A stretch of DNA of 64,000 nt, taken from an uncultured Flavobacteriaceae bacterium (GTDB lineage Bacteria > Bacteroidota > Bacteroidia > Flavobacteriales > Flavobacteriaceae). How positions within the stretch are numbered: position 1 is the stretch's first letter; every line of letters begins with the position of its first letter. The position numbers and the translations under genes were made by a program. The DNA is taken from contig CANKZG010000001.1 in NCBI GenBank assembly GCA_947488435.1, positions 2,534,308 through 2,598,307 on the forward strand. Reading direction: 5' to 3'. Positions 8,967 through 18,518 of the stretch are shown piece after piece. Below the pieces are notes generated by a model. It worked only from the letters and a program-made list of their open reading frames with translations, searched no databases and was not told where the DNA came from.

Positions 8967-10037
8967 ATGAAATATTCTCGAACGAAATATATCAACCTTA
9001 ATATCCTTAAATCCTATCTTATAGGATGGCTTATTGGAAGTTTGTTTTGGAGACTGCTTCGTGATACTGATTTGAGTAATCGATCTCTCATGGATCATTT
9101 GGATGTTAATAGTATTTTGATATTTTTATTATTATGGCTAACCATGGGCACGTTCTTCGGTTTGATGCATATTACAATTTCAAAATTTATTGTTGGTCGA
9201 ATTAAATACTATCAACTTATAGTACTTACGCTTGCATTACAATTACTGATTTTCTTTCTCATAATTATTATTTTATTTTATTTCTTAGAACATGTGTTGG
9301 GGCTTGAAGTCCCTAGGTCTACAATAGAATCGGTAATGAATTCATCACTTTCGATAGGAGGTATTTATATTTTAACGGTGAATTTCTGTATTGGATTTGT
9401 CATGTATATTGGCGCTATAGTTGGAACAGGGAATCTTAGAAAAATTTTATCAGGGAAGTTTTATAAACCTTTTGTTACCAAAAAGGTATTTATGTTTATT
9501 GACCTTAAAGGTTCCACACAATTGGCAGAAAGATTAGGACATATAGCATATAGTAAACTAATACAGGATTGTTTTAGAGATCTGGTAGTAGTGCATGATT
9601 ACCATGCTGAAATTTATCAATATGTCGGTGATGAAGCGGTACTAACTTGGGATATGGATATAGCAATAGAGAACAATAATAGTATCAAAGCTTTTTTTGC
9701 CTTTCAAAAGCGATTAATGGATAGGAAGACATATTATATGACGCAATATGGGGCTGTTCCAGATTTTAAAGCAGGATTACATGGAGGAATTATTACAATG
9801 ACGGAAATTGGAGAACTTAAAAGAGATATCGCATATCATGGAGATACCATTAATACCGCTGCAAGATTACAAGGAGAATGTAATCGTTTAAATGTGAAAT
9901 TATTAATATCTGAAACCCTATTGGATAGTTTAGACCTAAAAGCACGTTTTAAATCCACTTTGATGGGAGAAATGCAACTAAGAGGTAAAAATGCTCCTAT
10001 AAATGTATATGCTTTGGAAGAGATTTCTGGATTTTAA
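8967..10037 (+). CDS. Membrane-bound class III adenylate/guanylate cyclase (copy 2)
   Basis: This 356-residue paralogue of the preceding gene has the same plan: four hydrophobic N-terminal segments, then a cyclase domain with MFIDLKGS, QYVGDEAV and AYHGDTINTAAR. It shares KLIQDCFRDL, GDEAVL and FKAGLHGG with copy 1, while the membrane part has diverged much more. This suggests two sensors with different inputs feeding the same second messenger. The gap of 57 bases and common orientation make co-transcription likely. Confidence 0.88.
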   Translation: MKYSRTKYINLNILKSYLIGWLIGSLFWRLLRDTDLSNRSLMDHLDVNSILIFLLLWLTMGTFFGLMHITISKFIVGRIKYYQLIVLTLALQLLIFFLIIIILFYFLEHVLGLEVPRSTIESVMNSSLSIGGIYILTVNFCIGFVMYIGAIVGTGNLRKILSGKFYKPFVTKKVFMFIDLKGSTQLAERLGHIAYSKLIQDCFRDLVVVHDYHAEIYQYVGDEAVLTWDMDIAIENNNSIKAFFAFQKRLMDRKTYYMTQYGAVPDFKAGLHGGIITMTEIGELKRDIAYHGDTINTAARLQGECNRLNVKLLISETLLDSLDLKARFKSTLMGEMQLRGKNAPINVYALEEISGF

Positions 10038-10086
10038 TCTTTTCATGAGTTTAAAAATCAATGTAATTTTCTTTTTATGATCCAAA

Positions 10087-10100
10087 ATGATTATAATCGT
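10087..10100. promoter_or_regulatory. FNR-like dyad upstream of nrfH
   Basis: ATGATTATAATCGT contains the perfect palindrome GATTATAATC and matches 7 of the 10 defined bases of the FNR consensus TTGAT-N4-ATCAA. It lies about 50 bases before the nrfH start. Anaerobic regulators of the Crp/Fnr family commonly control nrf operons, which makes the position meaningful. The match is imperfect and the region is AT-rich. Confidence 0.35.
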
Positions 10101-10151
10101 AAAAGCTAAGGTTCTTATTTTTATAATATAATAGACAAACCGAAACTTAAA

Positions 10152-10739
10152 TTGAAAATATTCCCAAAAAAAGATTCTGCATTACGTTCTTTCGCTGTTT
10201 TTTCAATTGCGGTAGTTATTGGTATTGGGCTTTTTTTAGTAAAAGAAGGAGAAGTAGTATCGTATCTGTCGGATGATCCGCAAGCTTGCGTCAATTGTCA
10301 TGTGATGACACCTGTTTATAATAGTTGGATGCATAGTTCACATAGAGAATGGGCCAGCTGCAACGGTTGTCATGTACCTCAAGATAATATGGTAAATGCT
10401 TATTATTTTAAAGCGATGGATGGGCTTTATCATGCTTCTATATTTACAGCACGTTTGGAACCTGAAGTTATTTTTATGAGAGAAGGTTCGCAAGAAGTAG
10501 TACAAAACAATTGTATTCGATGTCATGTACAACAGGTAACACAAACCAAATATGATGGTTTTGTAGCTAATCATAAAGAAAATCGAACAACCCGTCAATG
10601 TTGGAGTTGCCATAAAGAAGTACCCCATGGCAGAATACACGGTATGTCAACTATAAAATATAACATAGCCCCTTTACCTACCGACCAAGAAATAATGGTA
10701 ATTCCTGCTTGGTTGGAGAAAGAAATGGCATCTAAATAA
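10152..10739 (+). CDS. nrfH: Cytochrome c nitrite reductase small subunit NrfH
   Basis: This 195-residue membrane-anchored tetrahaem cytochrome of the NapC/NirT family starts at TTG 10152. One transmembrane helix (about 13-31) is followed by four CxxCH haem sites: CVNCH (46-50), CNGCH (70-74), CIRCH and CWSCH. NrfH takes electrons from the quinol pool and passes them to NrfA on the periplasmic side. nrfA begins 7 bases after its stop, the standard nrfHA arrangement of epsilonproteobacteria, deltaproteobacteria and Bacteroidota. Confidence 0.96.
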   Translation: MKIFPKKDSALRSFAVFSIAVVIGIGLFLVKEGEVVSYLSDDPQACVNCHVMTPVYNSWMHSSHREWASCNGCHVPQDNMVNAYYFKAMDGLYHASIFTARLEPEVIFMREGSQEVVQNNCIRCHVQQVTQTKYDGFVANHKENRTTRQCWSCHKEVPHGRIHGMSTIKYNIAPLPTDQEIMVIPAWLEKEMASK

Positions 10740-10746
10740 CATTCCT

Positions 10747-12246
10747 ATGAAAAACAAAGTTCTGTTTGTAGTGACTATTGTAGTCGTCTTTTTATTAGGG
10801 CTTTTAGCATCGAGTATTATCAATAGAAAGAGTGAAGCCAAATATCAATATGTTCCACAAGTAGCTATTGGAGAGAATGAACCTCGAAATGAGGAATGGG
10901 GAAAAAACTACCCAAGAGAATATCAATCTTGGTTACAAACCTCTGAAACTTCTTTTGCGTCATACCAAGGAGGCGCCGCTATGAGAGATATGTTAGAAGA
11001 GGATCCACGCTTAGTTGTACTATTTGCCGGTTATGGCTTCTCAAAAGATTATAATCAAGGCCGAGGGCACTATTATGCCATTGAAGACATACATAATACA
11101 TTGCGTACAGGAGGACCTAAAGGAGAAGGTGACGGACCTATGCCAGCTACTTGTTGGACCTGTAAAAGTCCTGATGTACCTCGATTGATGAACGAAAAGG
11201 GAATTGCTGAATTTTATAATGGTAAATGGGCAGATAAAGGTCCGGAAATTGTGAATCCCATTGGCTGCGCTGACTGTCATGACCCAAATAATATGAAATT
11301 GCGAATTACGAGACCCGCACTTGTGGAAGCTTTTGATGCTATGGGTAAGGATATCAATAAAGCAACCCACCAAGAAATGCGTTCATTGGTATGTGCACAA
11401 TGCCATGTAGAATACTATTTTGATAAGAAGAAATCAGGAATAGAAGGAACACCGTACCTTACTTTCCCATGGAAAAATGGGATGACTGTTGAAGCTATGG
11501 AAGAATATTATGATGATATCGAATTTTCCGATTGGACGCACCAAATTAGTAAAACCCCTATGTTAAAAGCACAGCATCCTGGTTATGAAACGTATTTAAC
11601 GGGTATTCATGCAGATCGAGGTGTTTCTTGTGCAGATTGTCACATGCCCTATAAAAGTGAAGGCGGTCAAAAATTTACCGACCACCATTTGCAATCACCT
11701 TTGAACAATATTGCGAACTCTTGTCAAGTGTGTCATCGACAAGAAGCAGATAAGCTTCGAGCTAATGTATATGAACGACAAATGAAAGCAACCGAAAATA
11801 GACTGAAGTTAGAAGATTTATTGGTCAAGGCACATATCGAAGCCGGGAAAGCTTGGGAACTTGGAGCTACAGAAGAACAGATGAAAGCAATACTTGCCGA
11901 TATTCGCCATGCGCAATGGCGTTGGGATTATGCAGCAGCATCTCACGGTGCCTCATTTCACTCTCCTGTAGAGACTGCAAGAGTTTTAGGAGGAGGACTT
12001 CATATTGCTCAAGAGGCTAGGGTAAAACTAGCACGTTTATTGGTTACCTTGGGTTTTAATCAAGAAGTCCCTATTCCAGATATCGATTCAAAAGAGAAAG
12101 CACAGGCTTTTATAGGCTTAGATATGGAGAAACTAATCAAAGAAAAAGAAGAATTTAAAACCAATTTATTGCCCAAATGGCTTGAAGAAGCCAAAGCCCG
12201 TGAAGATAAAATGGATTCAAATGAGGTGAGTATGACCAATAAGTAA
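10747..12246 (+). CDS. nrfA: Ammonia-forming cytochrome c nitrite reductase NrfA
   Basis: This 499-residue periplasmic pentahaem enzyme performs the six-electron reduction of nitrite to ammonium. The N-terminal signal or anchor helix is at about residues 4-24. The catalytic haem motif is the special CWTCK (136-140), where lysine is the proximal ligand. Four CxxCH motifs follow: CADCH (174-178), CAQCH (216-220), CADCH and CQVCH. The active-site Arg/Tyr/His surroundings are visible around RSLVCAQCHVEYYF and near GIHADRGVSC. It is co-transcribed with nrfH and the fused haem-attachment protein downstream. Confidence 0.97.
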   Translation: MKNKVLFVVTIVVVFLLGLLASSIINRKSEAKYQYVPQVAIGENEPRNEEWGKNYPREYQSWLQTSETSFASYQGGAAMRDMLEEDPRLVVLFAGYGFSKDYNQGRGHYYAIEDIHNTLRTGGPKGEGDGPMPATCWTCKSPDVPRLMNEKGIAEFYNGKWADKGPEIVNPIGCADCHDPNNMKLRITRPALVEAFDAMGKDINKATHQEMRSLVCAQCHVEYYFDKKKSGIEGTPYLTFPWKNGMTVEAMEEYYDDIEFSDWTHQISKTPMLKAQHPGYETYLTGIHADRGVSCADCHMPYKSEGGQKFTDHHLQSPLNNIANSCQVCHRQEADKLRANVYERQMKATENRLKLEDLLVKAHIEAGKAWELGATEEQMKAILADIRHAQWRWDYAAASHGASFHSPVETARVLGGGLHIAQEARVKLARLLVTLGFNQEVPIPDIDSKEKAQAFIGLDMEKLIKEKEEFKTNLLPKWLEEAKAREDKMDSNEVSMTNK

Positions 12247-12291
12247 TCAATTTACAACTTTTGTTAAAGACTTTTAAGTCGAACCCTTTTC

Positions 12292-15200
12292 ATGAAAATA
12301 TTCTATCGTATTTTTTCTTCGCCCGTATTGGCACTCGTTTTATTATTGATTTTTGCCATAGCTATGGGCACTGCTACTTTTATAGAAAACGATTTCGGTA
12401 CAGCCACAGCATGGATAAAAGTGTATGATTCAACTTGGTTTGAGTTAGTAATGCTTGGGCTAGGGCTTTGTTTTGCAACCAATATTTATAAATACAAACT
12501 TTGGCGCAAAGAAAAATGGGCTATCCTCCTTTTTCATATTGCTTTTATCGTAATCCTTATTGGTGCTAGTATTACAAGATATGACTCTTATGGAGGTATT
12601 ATGCGTATTCGAGAAGGTGCGTCTTCAAATACAATTATTTCCGATAAGAACTATTTGCAAGTCCATATATCGAACGGAAAGGAAACAAGGCATTTGGAAA
12701 GGGAACTTTACTTTTCTCCTTTAACGGATAATAATTTTTTTATTAAAACAGATTTAGATGCCACTCCAATTACCATTTCGCACCAACAATTTGTAGCCGA
12801 TGCTATTCCTGAAATTATTAACGACCCTGAAAAGGGAGTCCCTTTGTTGCAAATGGTGGTTACCTCAGGAAATGGTAGGGAAACGGTTTTTCTAAAAAAA
12901 GGAGAGATAGAAGAAATAGGGAGTCATAAACATAAAATAGGTTTTGAGGCTAACGGAGAAGGTATTATCAATCTTATAGAGAAAAAGGGTAAATTCCAGA
13001 TTTTGACTCCTCATCAGCTCGACTTCTTTATCATGGCCGATCAAACTGCAGGCATTATTAAAGGTGATACACTACAGCCAATGACCTTGCGGACTCTATA
13101 TCGTTCAGGCGATTTGTCCTTTGTCCCCTTATCTTTTCATGCATCAGGCAGCATTGACATTGTAAGCTCAGCTGAAAAGTTAAAAGATAATGATAAGGCA
13201 AAAGACGATGCCTTGGTTTTGAATGTAAAGGTAAAAGATAAGACCAAAGAAGTGACATTACTCTATCGTGATGGCTTTTTACCTACTACGCATGAAGTTG
13301 CAGTAAATGGCATGAATGTAAGTTTATCGTATGGCGCCAAACCACTTGAAACCCCATTTTCGGTACAGCTTAACGATTTTCAGTTGGAACGATATCCCGG
13401 TTCTGAAAGCCCGTCTGCATATGCCAGTGAGGTTACCGTTTTGGATGCGGATACCAAAATGCATTTCCGGATTTTTATGAATAATGTTCTGGATTATGGA
13501 GGATTTCGATTCTATCAAGCCAGTTATGATACCGATGAAAAAGGAACAGTTTTAGCCGTAAATCATGATGTCTTGGGCACCAATGTTACCTATGCTGGTT
13601 ATTTCCTAATGATGATTGGAATGTTTTTTACACTTTTCGGAAAGGGTTCTCACTTTATGACTATCAATAAAAAGTTGAAAAAATTAAAAACGAAAAAGAT
13701 CATTACGACTATTCTTTTTGTTGGAATGATGATTGTTAGTCTTCAATCCCAGCAGACTAATGATACCATTTCGGTTCCTGAATTGGTCGTGCAACAAGTT
13801 GTTGAGAAACAGCATGCTGCACTGTTTGGTCGTTTGATGGTTCAAGATTTAGATGGAAGGATTAAACCTATCAATACCTTGGCTTCTGAGTTTTTGCGCA
13901 AAGTTTCGCGCAAGCCCTATTTTAAATACAAAGATGGTAACGAGGAGATTCGTTTGGATGCCAATCAGGTATTCCTAGCGATGCATGTTGCTCCAGGAGC
14001 TTGGCAGCAGATTCCTATAATAAAAATAGATACAAAAAAAGGCGGAAGTTTTTTCGATGCTTTAAAAATTACCGATGAAGGCTTGATTGCTTTTGATGAT
14101 TTAATCAATCCTAGTGGGGATTATGTTTTAACAAAGGTGGCCGAAGAAGCGAACGCCAAAAAACCAGCCGAACATAATGAATTTGATAAAGAAGTATTGA
14201 AGGTAGATGAACGTTTCAATATTTTGTTCAACATTTTTTCGGGTAATTATTTAAAAATTTACCCCAACAGTCAAGATGAGAAGGATACTTGGTATAGTTA
14301 CACCCACCATTTTAGGGATTTCCCTGCGGAGGATGCTCGTTTTGTGCAAACCATTACACCTTCTTATTTTAATGATTTGGCGTCTAAAAAGTGGGCGGCA
14401 GCGACAGAGAAATTGGCCTATATTGATACTTATCAAAACACATTGGGAAAGAATATTATTCCCAACAATCAAAGGGTAGAGGCGGAATTGTGGTATAATG
14501 AAATGAATCTTAATTTTTGGTTGTTCCAAGTATTTTTTACATTAGGATTTGTGATGCTTGTATTAGCCTTGGCTAAAATATTCGTGCAGAAACGGTTTAT
14601 GGATGTGCTATGGAATGTTCTAGTTATCCTTTCCTTAATCAGTTTTCTGATATTTACAGGAAACATTTTGCTCCGTTGGTATGTTGCCCAACATGCCCCT
14701 TGGAGCAATGGTTATGAAATGTTAGTTTTTGTAGCTTGGGTTCTAATGTTATGTGGATTGATGACCTTCCGAAAATCAGATTTCTCTTTACCTTTGGCAA
14801 CATTATTTACGGGATCTCTGCTGTTTGTGAGTTATTTGGATTGGTTGAGTCCAGAAATCACCAATTTAATGCCCGTACTCAAATCGTTTTGGTTAAAGGT
14901 GCATGTTGCAACTATTGTTAGTAGCTACGCTCCTTTGGCACTCTCTGCAGTATTGGGTTTTATGACCTTGATTTTAATGATTATTGAGACCAAAAAATCG
15001 AAAGAAGCCATAACCATTCGCATTAAAGAGCTGACCTATATTAACGAAATATCGATGACCATTGGTTTGTTTGTGTTGGCTGTTGGTACTTTTCTCGGAG
15101 GAATTTGGGCCAATGAATCTTGGGGACGCTACTGGGCTTGGGATCCTAAAGAGACTTGGGCTTTGATTTCCATTATTATCTATGCTATTGTCTTGCATCT

Positions 15201-15426
15201 CCGTTTTGTTCCTGCCTTAAAAAACAGATATATCCTAAATGTAGCCAGTGTTTTTGCTTTTGGTTCTATTATTATGACCTCTTTCGGAGTAAACTACTAT
15301 TTATCTGGGCTACACAGTTATGCAGCGGGAGATCCTCTGCCTGTTCCTAAATTTATTTATATTCTTATTGTAGTTGTAATTTTTGTAGCAGTAGCTGCTT
15401 TTTTTAGGAGGAGAATATCTAAATAA
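12292..15426 (+). CDS. ccsBA: Fused cytochrome c biogenesis protein CcsBA (ResB-CcsA)
   Basis: This 1044-residue system II cytochrome c synthetase exports haem and attaches it to apocytochromes in the periplasm. The N-terminal ResB/CcsB part has early transmembrane helices and a large periplasmic domain, closing with YAGYFLMMIGMFFTLFGKG at about residue 440. A second periplasmic stretch follows (about 480-730). The C-terminal CcsA part has multiple helices and the haem-handling WWD signature WGRYWAWDPKETW at about residue 945. The gene starts 45 bases after nrfA, which suggests it matures NrfH and NrfA, including the CxxCK haem. Confidence 0.95.
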   Translation: MKIFYRIFSSPVLALVLLLIFAIAMGTATFIENDFGTATAWIKVYDSTWFELVMLGLGLCFATNIYKYKLWRKEKWAILLFHIAFIVILIGASITRYDSYGGIMRIREGASSNTIISDKNYLQVHISNGKETRHLERELYFSPLTDNNFFIKTDLDATPITISHQQFVADAIPEIINDPEKGVPLLQMVVTSGNGRETVFLKKGEIEEIGSHKHKIGFEANGEGIINLIEKKGKFQILTPHQLDFFIMADQTAGIIKGDTLQPMTLRTLYRSGDLSFVPLSFHASGSIDIVSSAEKLKDNDKAKDDALVLNVKVKDKTKEVTLLYRDGFLPTTHEVAVNGMNVSLSYGAKPLETPFSVQLNDFQLERYPGSESPSAYASEVTVLDADTKMHFRIFMNNVLDYGGFRFYQASYDTDEKGTVLAVNHDVLGTNVTYAGYFLMMIGMFFTLFGKGSHFMTINKKLKKLKTKKIITTILFVGMMIVSLQSQQTNDTISVPELVVQQVVEKQHAALFGRLMVQDLDGRIKPINTLASEFLRKVSRKPYFKYKDGNEEIRLDANQVFLAMHVAPGAWQQIPIIKIDTKKGGSFFDALKITDEGLIAFDDLINPSGDYVLTKVAEEANAKKPAEHNEFDKEVLKVDERFNILFNIFSGNYLKIYPNSQDEKDTWYSYTHHFRDFPAEDARFVQTITPSYFNDLASKKWAAATEKLAYIDTYQNTLGKNIIPNNQRVEAELWYNEMNLNFWLFQVFFTLGFVMLVLALAKIFVQKRFMDVLWNVLVILSLISFLIFTGNILLRWYVAQHAPWSNGYEMLVFVAWVLMLCGLMTFRKSDFSLPLATLFTGSLLFVSYLDWLSPEITNLMPVLKSFWLKVHVATIVSSYAPLALSAVLGFMTLILMIIETKKSKEAITIRIKELTYINEISMTIGLFVLAVGTFLGGIWANESWGRYWAWDPKETWALISIIIYAIVLHLRFVPALKNRYILNVASVFAFGSIIMTSFGVNYYLSGLHSYAAGDPLPVPKFIYILIVVVIFVAVAAFFRRRISK

Positions 15427-15646
15427 TTACCACAGTTAACAATTTAAATTAACCACAGGCTCCTATCTTTTTAAAAGTAAACTCTTCCTCACAGGTATGC
15501 CTCAGTTACAGGAATCAATAAATACAGTACATCTATATGTTCCGAGGGTAAGATCTAACATCTTTTTATAGCCTAAAATCTTTCCATATCGTACTGTTTT
15601 TTCTGTTGTCCGCATGTGCCAAATAACTTTTTAAAGGCATATTATT
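15427..15646. other. Convergent intergenic gap, no gene seen
   Basis: These 220 bases lie between the stop of ccsBA and the stop of the porin gene on the other strand. I see no open frame of interest and no classical terminator. Only AT-rich sequence with a weak imperfect dyad near 15436-15452 is present. Confidence 0.5.
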
Positions 15647-16909
15647 TTAATCATCTGAGGTTGTAAATAAGGCAGGTTTAATGGTAACCATAGCCCACCC
15701 CCAATAGTTAGTATTTCCATCAAAGTTATTTCGTAAAAACTCCAAACCCTCTGAGGGAAATAGATGTGAATAACCTACTTTAATATTAATATCTTTTTTG
15801 AAATTATAATTTAGCACAAAATCTAGTTCAGCACCAAATTGTTTGGAATCTGTAGTTGCTAAATTAGCAGCAGCAGAAAAATGGTGTATTCTTGCATTTA
15901 AGGAGGTCTTGGCTCCTAATGCAAAATTAGATCCTAGATAGAAGTCGAGAAGCCCAACATTATTGACATGATTGCCGACAAAAAAATAATCCAATAAACC
16001 ATTGAATTTATGATTGGTTCCATAGAATGGAGTAAATGCTTCATTTTCTCCACCTGAAGGTGCTCCATTCTCATTACCACTTATTAATTCACCTCCAGCT
16101 GTAATCGCCCAATTAGATCTGATCTTGTAATTGACTTCCAGTGCTAATAAATAGGCATTGAGGTCATTATCATTTACATCGTTGCCAAATTGATAAAAAA
16201 GATTAGCACTTAAACTTAAAGCTGATTTCGCATAGTTTAAATGTGTTCCAATGGTTTGACTAAAACGTGTTTCGTTATTTGCAGCATCTACGGGATCAAT
16301 AAATTGCAAACCATTATTTAAGAAAAGTAAACTGCCAGCTAGGTTTTTCCAATCTTGATGCAACCAAACAAATTGAATGCTTTTATAGGTGTTTGTTACA
16401 GTTAATGTGTTTCCTGTTAAAGCTTCTCCATCTTGATTAAAACCTGCACCTAAATGAAGATTAGTATTATTCTTATGGTATTTAAATAATGCTACATCAT
16501 GGCTTCGAGCCTGCTGCGCCCAACCGACTCCACCAAAAATTCGTTGATCGTCATAACTCAATACCTGTCTCCCTAGTTTTAAGGACACTTCTGGGGTAAA
16601 CAGTATTTCTCCCCAAGCTTGATGTATCCCAAACCCGTTACGATCTGCTATATTTAATTGAGGAACGTCACCCCAAACACGTATATCTTGAACACTTAAA
16701 TAAAAGTCTAAATACTCACTTTTGTACCCCGTATTTAATCGGGTACGCTGAGAGATAAAAGCTGCAGGATCTACGTTGTCAGGAAAGAGTGTTCCAAAAC
16801 CGTGTCGGTATTCAAATCTAGGTCTTAATTCAGCATCTAACTTTAATTGAGATATTCCCATAGTACATGATAGAAATGCAGCTATAATACTTAAATGCAA
16901 TGATTTCAT
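15647..16909 (-). CDS. Alginate-export-family outer-membrane porin
   Basis: This 420-residue protein has a Sec signal peptide (about residues 1-20) and a mature sequence made of alternating amphipathic strands, as in outer-membrane beta-barrels. The opening LDAELRPRFEYRHGFG, the segment LGRQVLSYDDQRIFGGVGW and the recurrent aromatic/glycine pattern match the Alginate_exp family. That family includes porins for many solutes other than alginate. It faces the nrf operon convergently, and no alginate genes are nearby. Passage of nitrite, formate or a small organic anion is an inference. Confidence 0.78.
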   Translation of the reverse strand: MKSLHLSIIAAFLSCTMGISQLKLDAELRPRFEYRHGFGTLFPDNVDPAAFISQRTRLNTGYKSEYLDFYLSVQDIRVWGDVPQLNIADRNGFGIHQAWGEILFTPEVSLKLGRQVLSYDDQRIFGGVGWAQQARSHDVALFKYHKNNTNLHLGAGFNQDGEALTGNTLTVTNTYKSIQFVWLHQDWKNLAGSLLFLNNGLQFIDPVDAANNETRFSQTIGTHLNYAKSALSLSANLFYQFGNDVNDNDLNAYLLALEVNYKIRSNWAITAGGELISGNENGAPSGGENEAFTPFYGTNHKFNGLLDYFFVGNHVNNVGLLDFYLGSNFALGAKTSLNARIHHFSAAANLATTDSKQFGAELDFVLNYNFKKDINIKVGYSHLFPSEGLEFLRNNFDGNTNYWGWAMVTIKPALFTTSDD

Positions 16910-17026
16910 AGGTCAAAAATTGATTGTTATCTAGTTCTTCATTCAAGAAAGTTTAAAGTTCTAATTTGGAATAGTTAAACCAACTAGAATTTAGTTCGAA
17001 ATTACTTCTGTCTATTCTCAATACGG

Positions 17027-17042
17027 ATGACTTTTATCATCT
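17027..17042. promoter_or_regulatory. FNR-like dyad upstream of the porin gene
   Basis: On the minus strand GATGA-TAAAAG-TCATC forms a 5-bp inverted repeat about 118 bases upstream of the porin start. Read as TTGAT-N4-ATCAA it matches about 7 of 10 positions, like the dyad ahead of nrfH. It may mark a shared anaerobic regulator. The evidence is weak on its own. Confidence 0.25.
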
Positions 17043-17143
17043 TTTTATAAGATATTTTTAAGAGTAAATTATTATTGCATGAAAAAAGAATTGTACAGTA
17101 ATACGATTAAAGAATATTAATTTATTTATACTAAAAGGCAAGA

Positions 17144-17635
17144 CTATTCTATCTTTTTTTTAAAGATCAAAATGGTGCTATCGTGCTCATTTATAAGATG
17201 TAAATACGAATCTTCAATGCGATATTTTCTTACTTCTTTTAGTGACTCCAAATATTGATTTGGAATTTCCATGTTACGACAAAGCATTTTCGTTCCCGAA
17301 ACTTCACCAAATTGTAATGTGCTATTATTCAAATTCAATAAAACTCCCAATATTTGATTACAACCATCATTTCCATAGAACCTATTTTCAGTACTATTAA
17401 ACCCCAATTGAATTGTTTTCTGAATGTTATCAGCATAATTGGAGTTATACATCTTCTCTAGAACCCAAATATCATTTAAAAGCTCTTTATTTTCTATATC
17501 AGTTTGGGTCAATTTTTCAGATGTTTTTTGCTTCTTTTGGTTACAACTGACCATGATTAGCAAAACAAGTAGCACAGGAAAAATATTTTTTTGCATAAGA
17601 ACTAGTATTGATTTTAACTTATAATGGATACGCAT
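17144..17635 (-). CDS. META-domain lipoprotein (HslJ-like)
   Basis: This protein of up to 163 residues is best started at the ATG of codon 14 (17596), which gives a short signal peptide with lipobox IMVSC. The META domain covers the rest, with W-x-L-E near the start, the hallmark GNDGCNQILG, then TKMLCRNMEIPNQYLESL and a final strand pair. META/HslJ domains occur in envelope stress and motility-associated proteins, and the biochemical role is undefined. It lies 12 bases downstream of the small secreted protein encoded at 17648-18097 and is probably co-transcribed. Confidence 0.75.
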   Translation of the reverse strand: MRIHYKLKSILVLMQKNIFPVLLVLLIMVSCNQKKQKTSEKLTQTDIENKELLNDIWVLEKMYNSNYADNIQKTIQLGFNSTENRFYGNDGCNQILGVLLNLNNSTLQFGEVSGTKMLCRNMEIPNQYLESLKEVRKYRIEDSYLHLINEHDSTILIFKKKIE

Positions 17636-17647
17636 TTATTCATATAA

Positions 17648-18097
17648 CTATTTTTTCTCCCAACCATTTCGTTGGAATACACTTTTTAAAATTAAATCGT
17701 ATTTTTCGCGATATAGTGTATATTGTTTTGGGGTCAAAATGGATTTGATTTCAGAATGTTGTTTCTCAATTAGAATATCAAATTTTGTCCGTACTTCTAA
17801 TGGAGTGTACCCTTTATCTTTATCATCTAAGCGCGCCATTTTATACGTATGATATAGAATAATGTTATAATATTCCTCTCTTTTTTCTCCTTCCAGTCCC
17901 ATAGCTGTTGCACGGTTATAGAACCAAATTTGCATACTATCGCGCTCTTTTGCAGTGAAGGACCACACTTTATCTTCTTGGGATACAGCTTTTGTTTGGC
18001 CCTGTAATGATAGTAAGGGTATAAAAAAAAGACTAATTATCATGCCTTTTGAAAAAAATAATATTCCGAAATGTAAGCTATTAAAAATTCGATTCAT
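17648..18097 (-). CDS. Small secreted protein with LTPKQ motif
   Basis: This 149-residue protein is not assigned to a firm family. A hydrophobic segment (about 19-33) ends at SLQGQ, a typical Bacteroidota signal peptidase I site. An ATG at codon 19 (18043) would make a more regular signal peptide than the upstream ATG. The mature part is helical and charged, with SILTPKQYTLYREKY near the end. This resembles the LTxxQ motif of Spy/CpxP-like periplasmic proteins. It precedes the META lipoprotein by 12 bases, so an envelope-stress pairing is plausible. Confidence 0.6.
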   Translation of the reverse strand: MNRIFNSLHFGILFFSKGMIISLFFIPLLSLQGQTKAVSQEDKVWSFTAKERDSMQIWFYNRATAMGLEGEKREEYYNIILYHTYKMARLDDKDKGYTPLEVRTKFDILIEKQHSEIKSILTPKQYTLYREKYDLILKSVFQRNGWEKK

Positions 18098-18491
18098 TTT
18101 AAGTAATTGATTTGGAGGCGAATTAAAGCACTTTATACTGTTTTATCTAACCCTTTATCTCCGGTTATTTTAACCTCTATATTAGTCCATCGGCAGGTAA
18201 ATATCATTATCAATTCGGAGCAGTTATTTGATTGAATTCTTGGGCGAATTTTCAGAGAGTTGTATTTTTTCAATGTATAAAGAAGAAATTAAATAGCTGT
18301 GAACTAAATACAGGGCTAAATGTAATTGTTGCGTTTACTCGATTTATTGGAGTTTTTAGTTGTTTTCGATTTTTAGTTTTCTTATTTTGGCTAGATAACT
18401 TAACACAAATTAAATCAATAAAAAAGGGAACAATTCGGGAACAAAAGATTTAATAAATTGATAAAGCCCCGTTTTTAAGGGAATAGGGAGG

Positions 18492-18518
18492 ATAGGTTCA
18501 AAACCTGTCATCCCGACA
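18492..18518 (+). pseudogene. tRNA-like 3' fragment (T-arm plus acceptor strand)
   Basis: ATAGG-TTCAAAA-CCTGT is a well-formed T-arm: a 5-bp stem with one T-G pair and a seven-base TTCRANN loop. It is followed by CATCCCG-A-CA, which looks like a 3' acceptor strand with discriminator. CGGGA at 18436-18440 could be a relic of the matching 5' strand. I could not build a D-arm or anticodon arm between them, so this is not a working tRNA. The acceptor end resembles tRNAs beginning CGGGATG. Confidence 0.5.

Noticed and set aside
10339-11373. Minus-strand frames inside nrfH and nrfA
   Set aside because: They are shadows of strongly supported haem-protein genes on the plus strand and have no domain content.
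18232-18453. Open frame of 73 codons in the gene-poor stretch
   Set aside because: The composition is unusual (clustered Phe/Cys), there is no domain or neighbour support, and it ends inside a region of degenerate tRNA-like sequence.
18436-18518. Complete tRNA gene
   Set aside because: CGGGA can pair with TCCCG and the T-arm is good, but no D-arm or anticodon arm can be formed between them.
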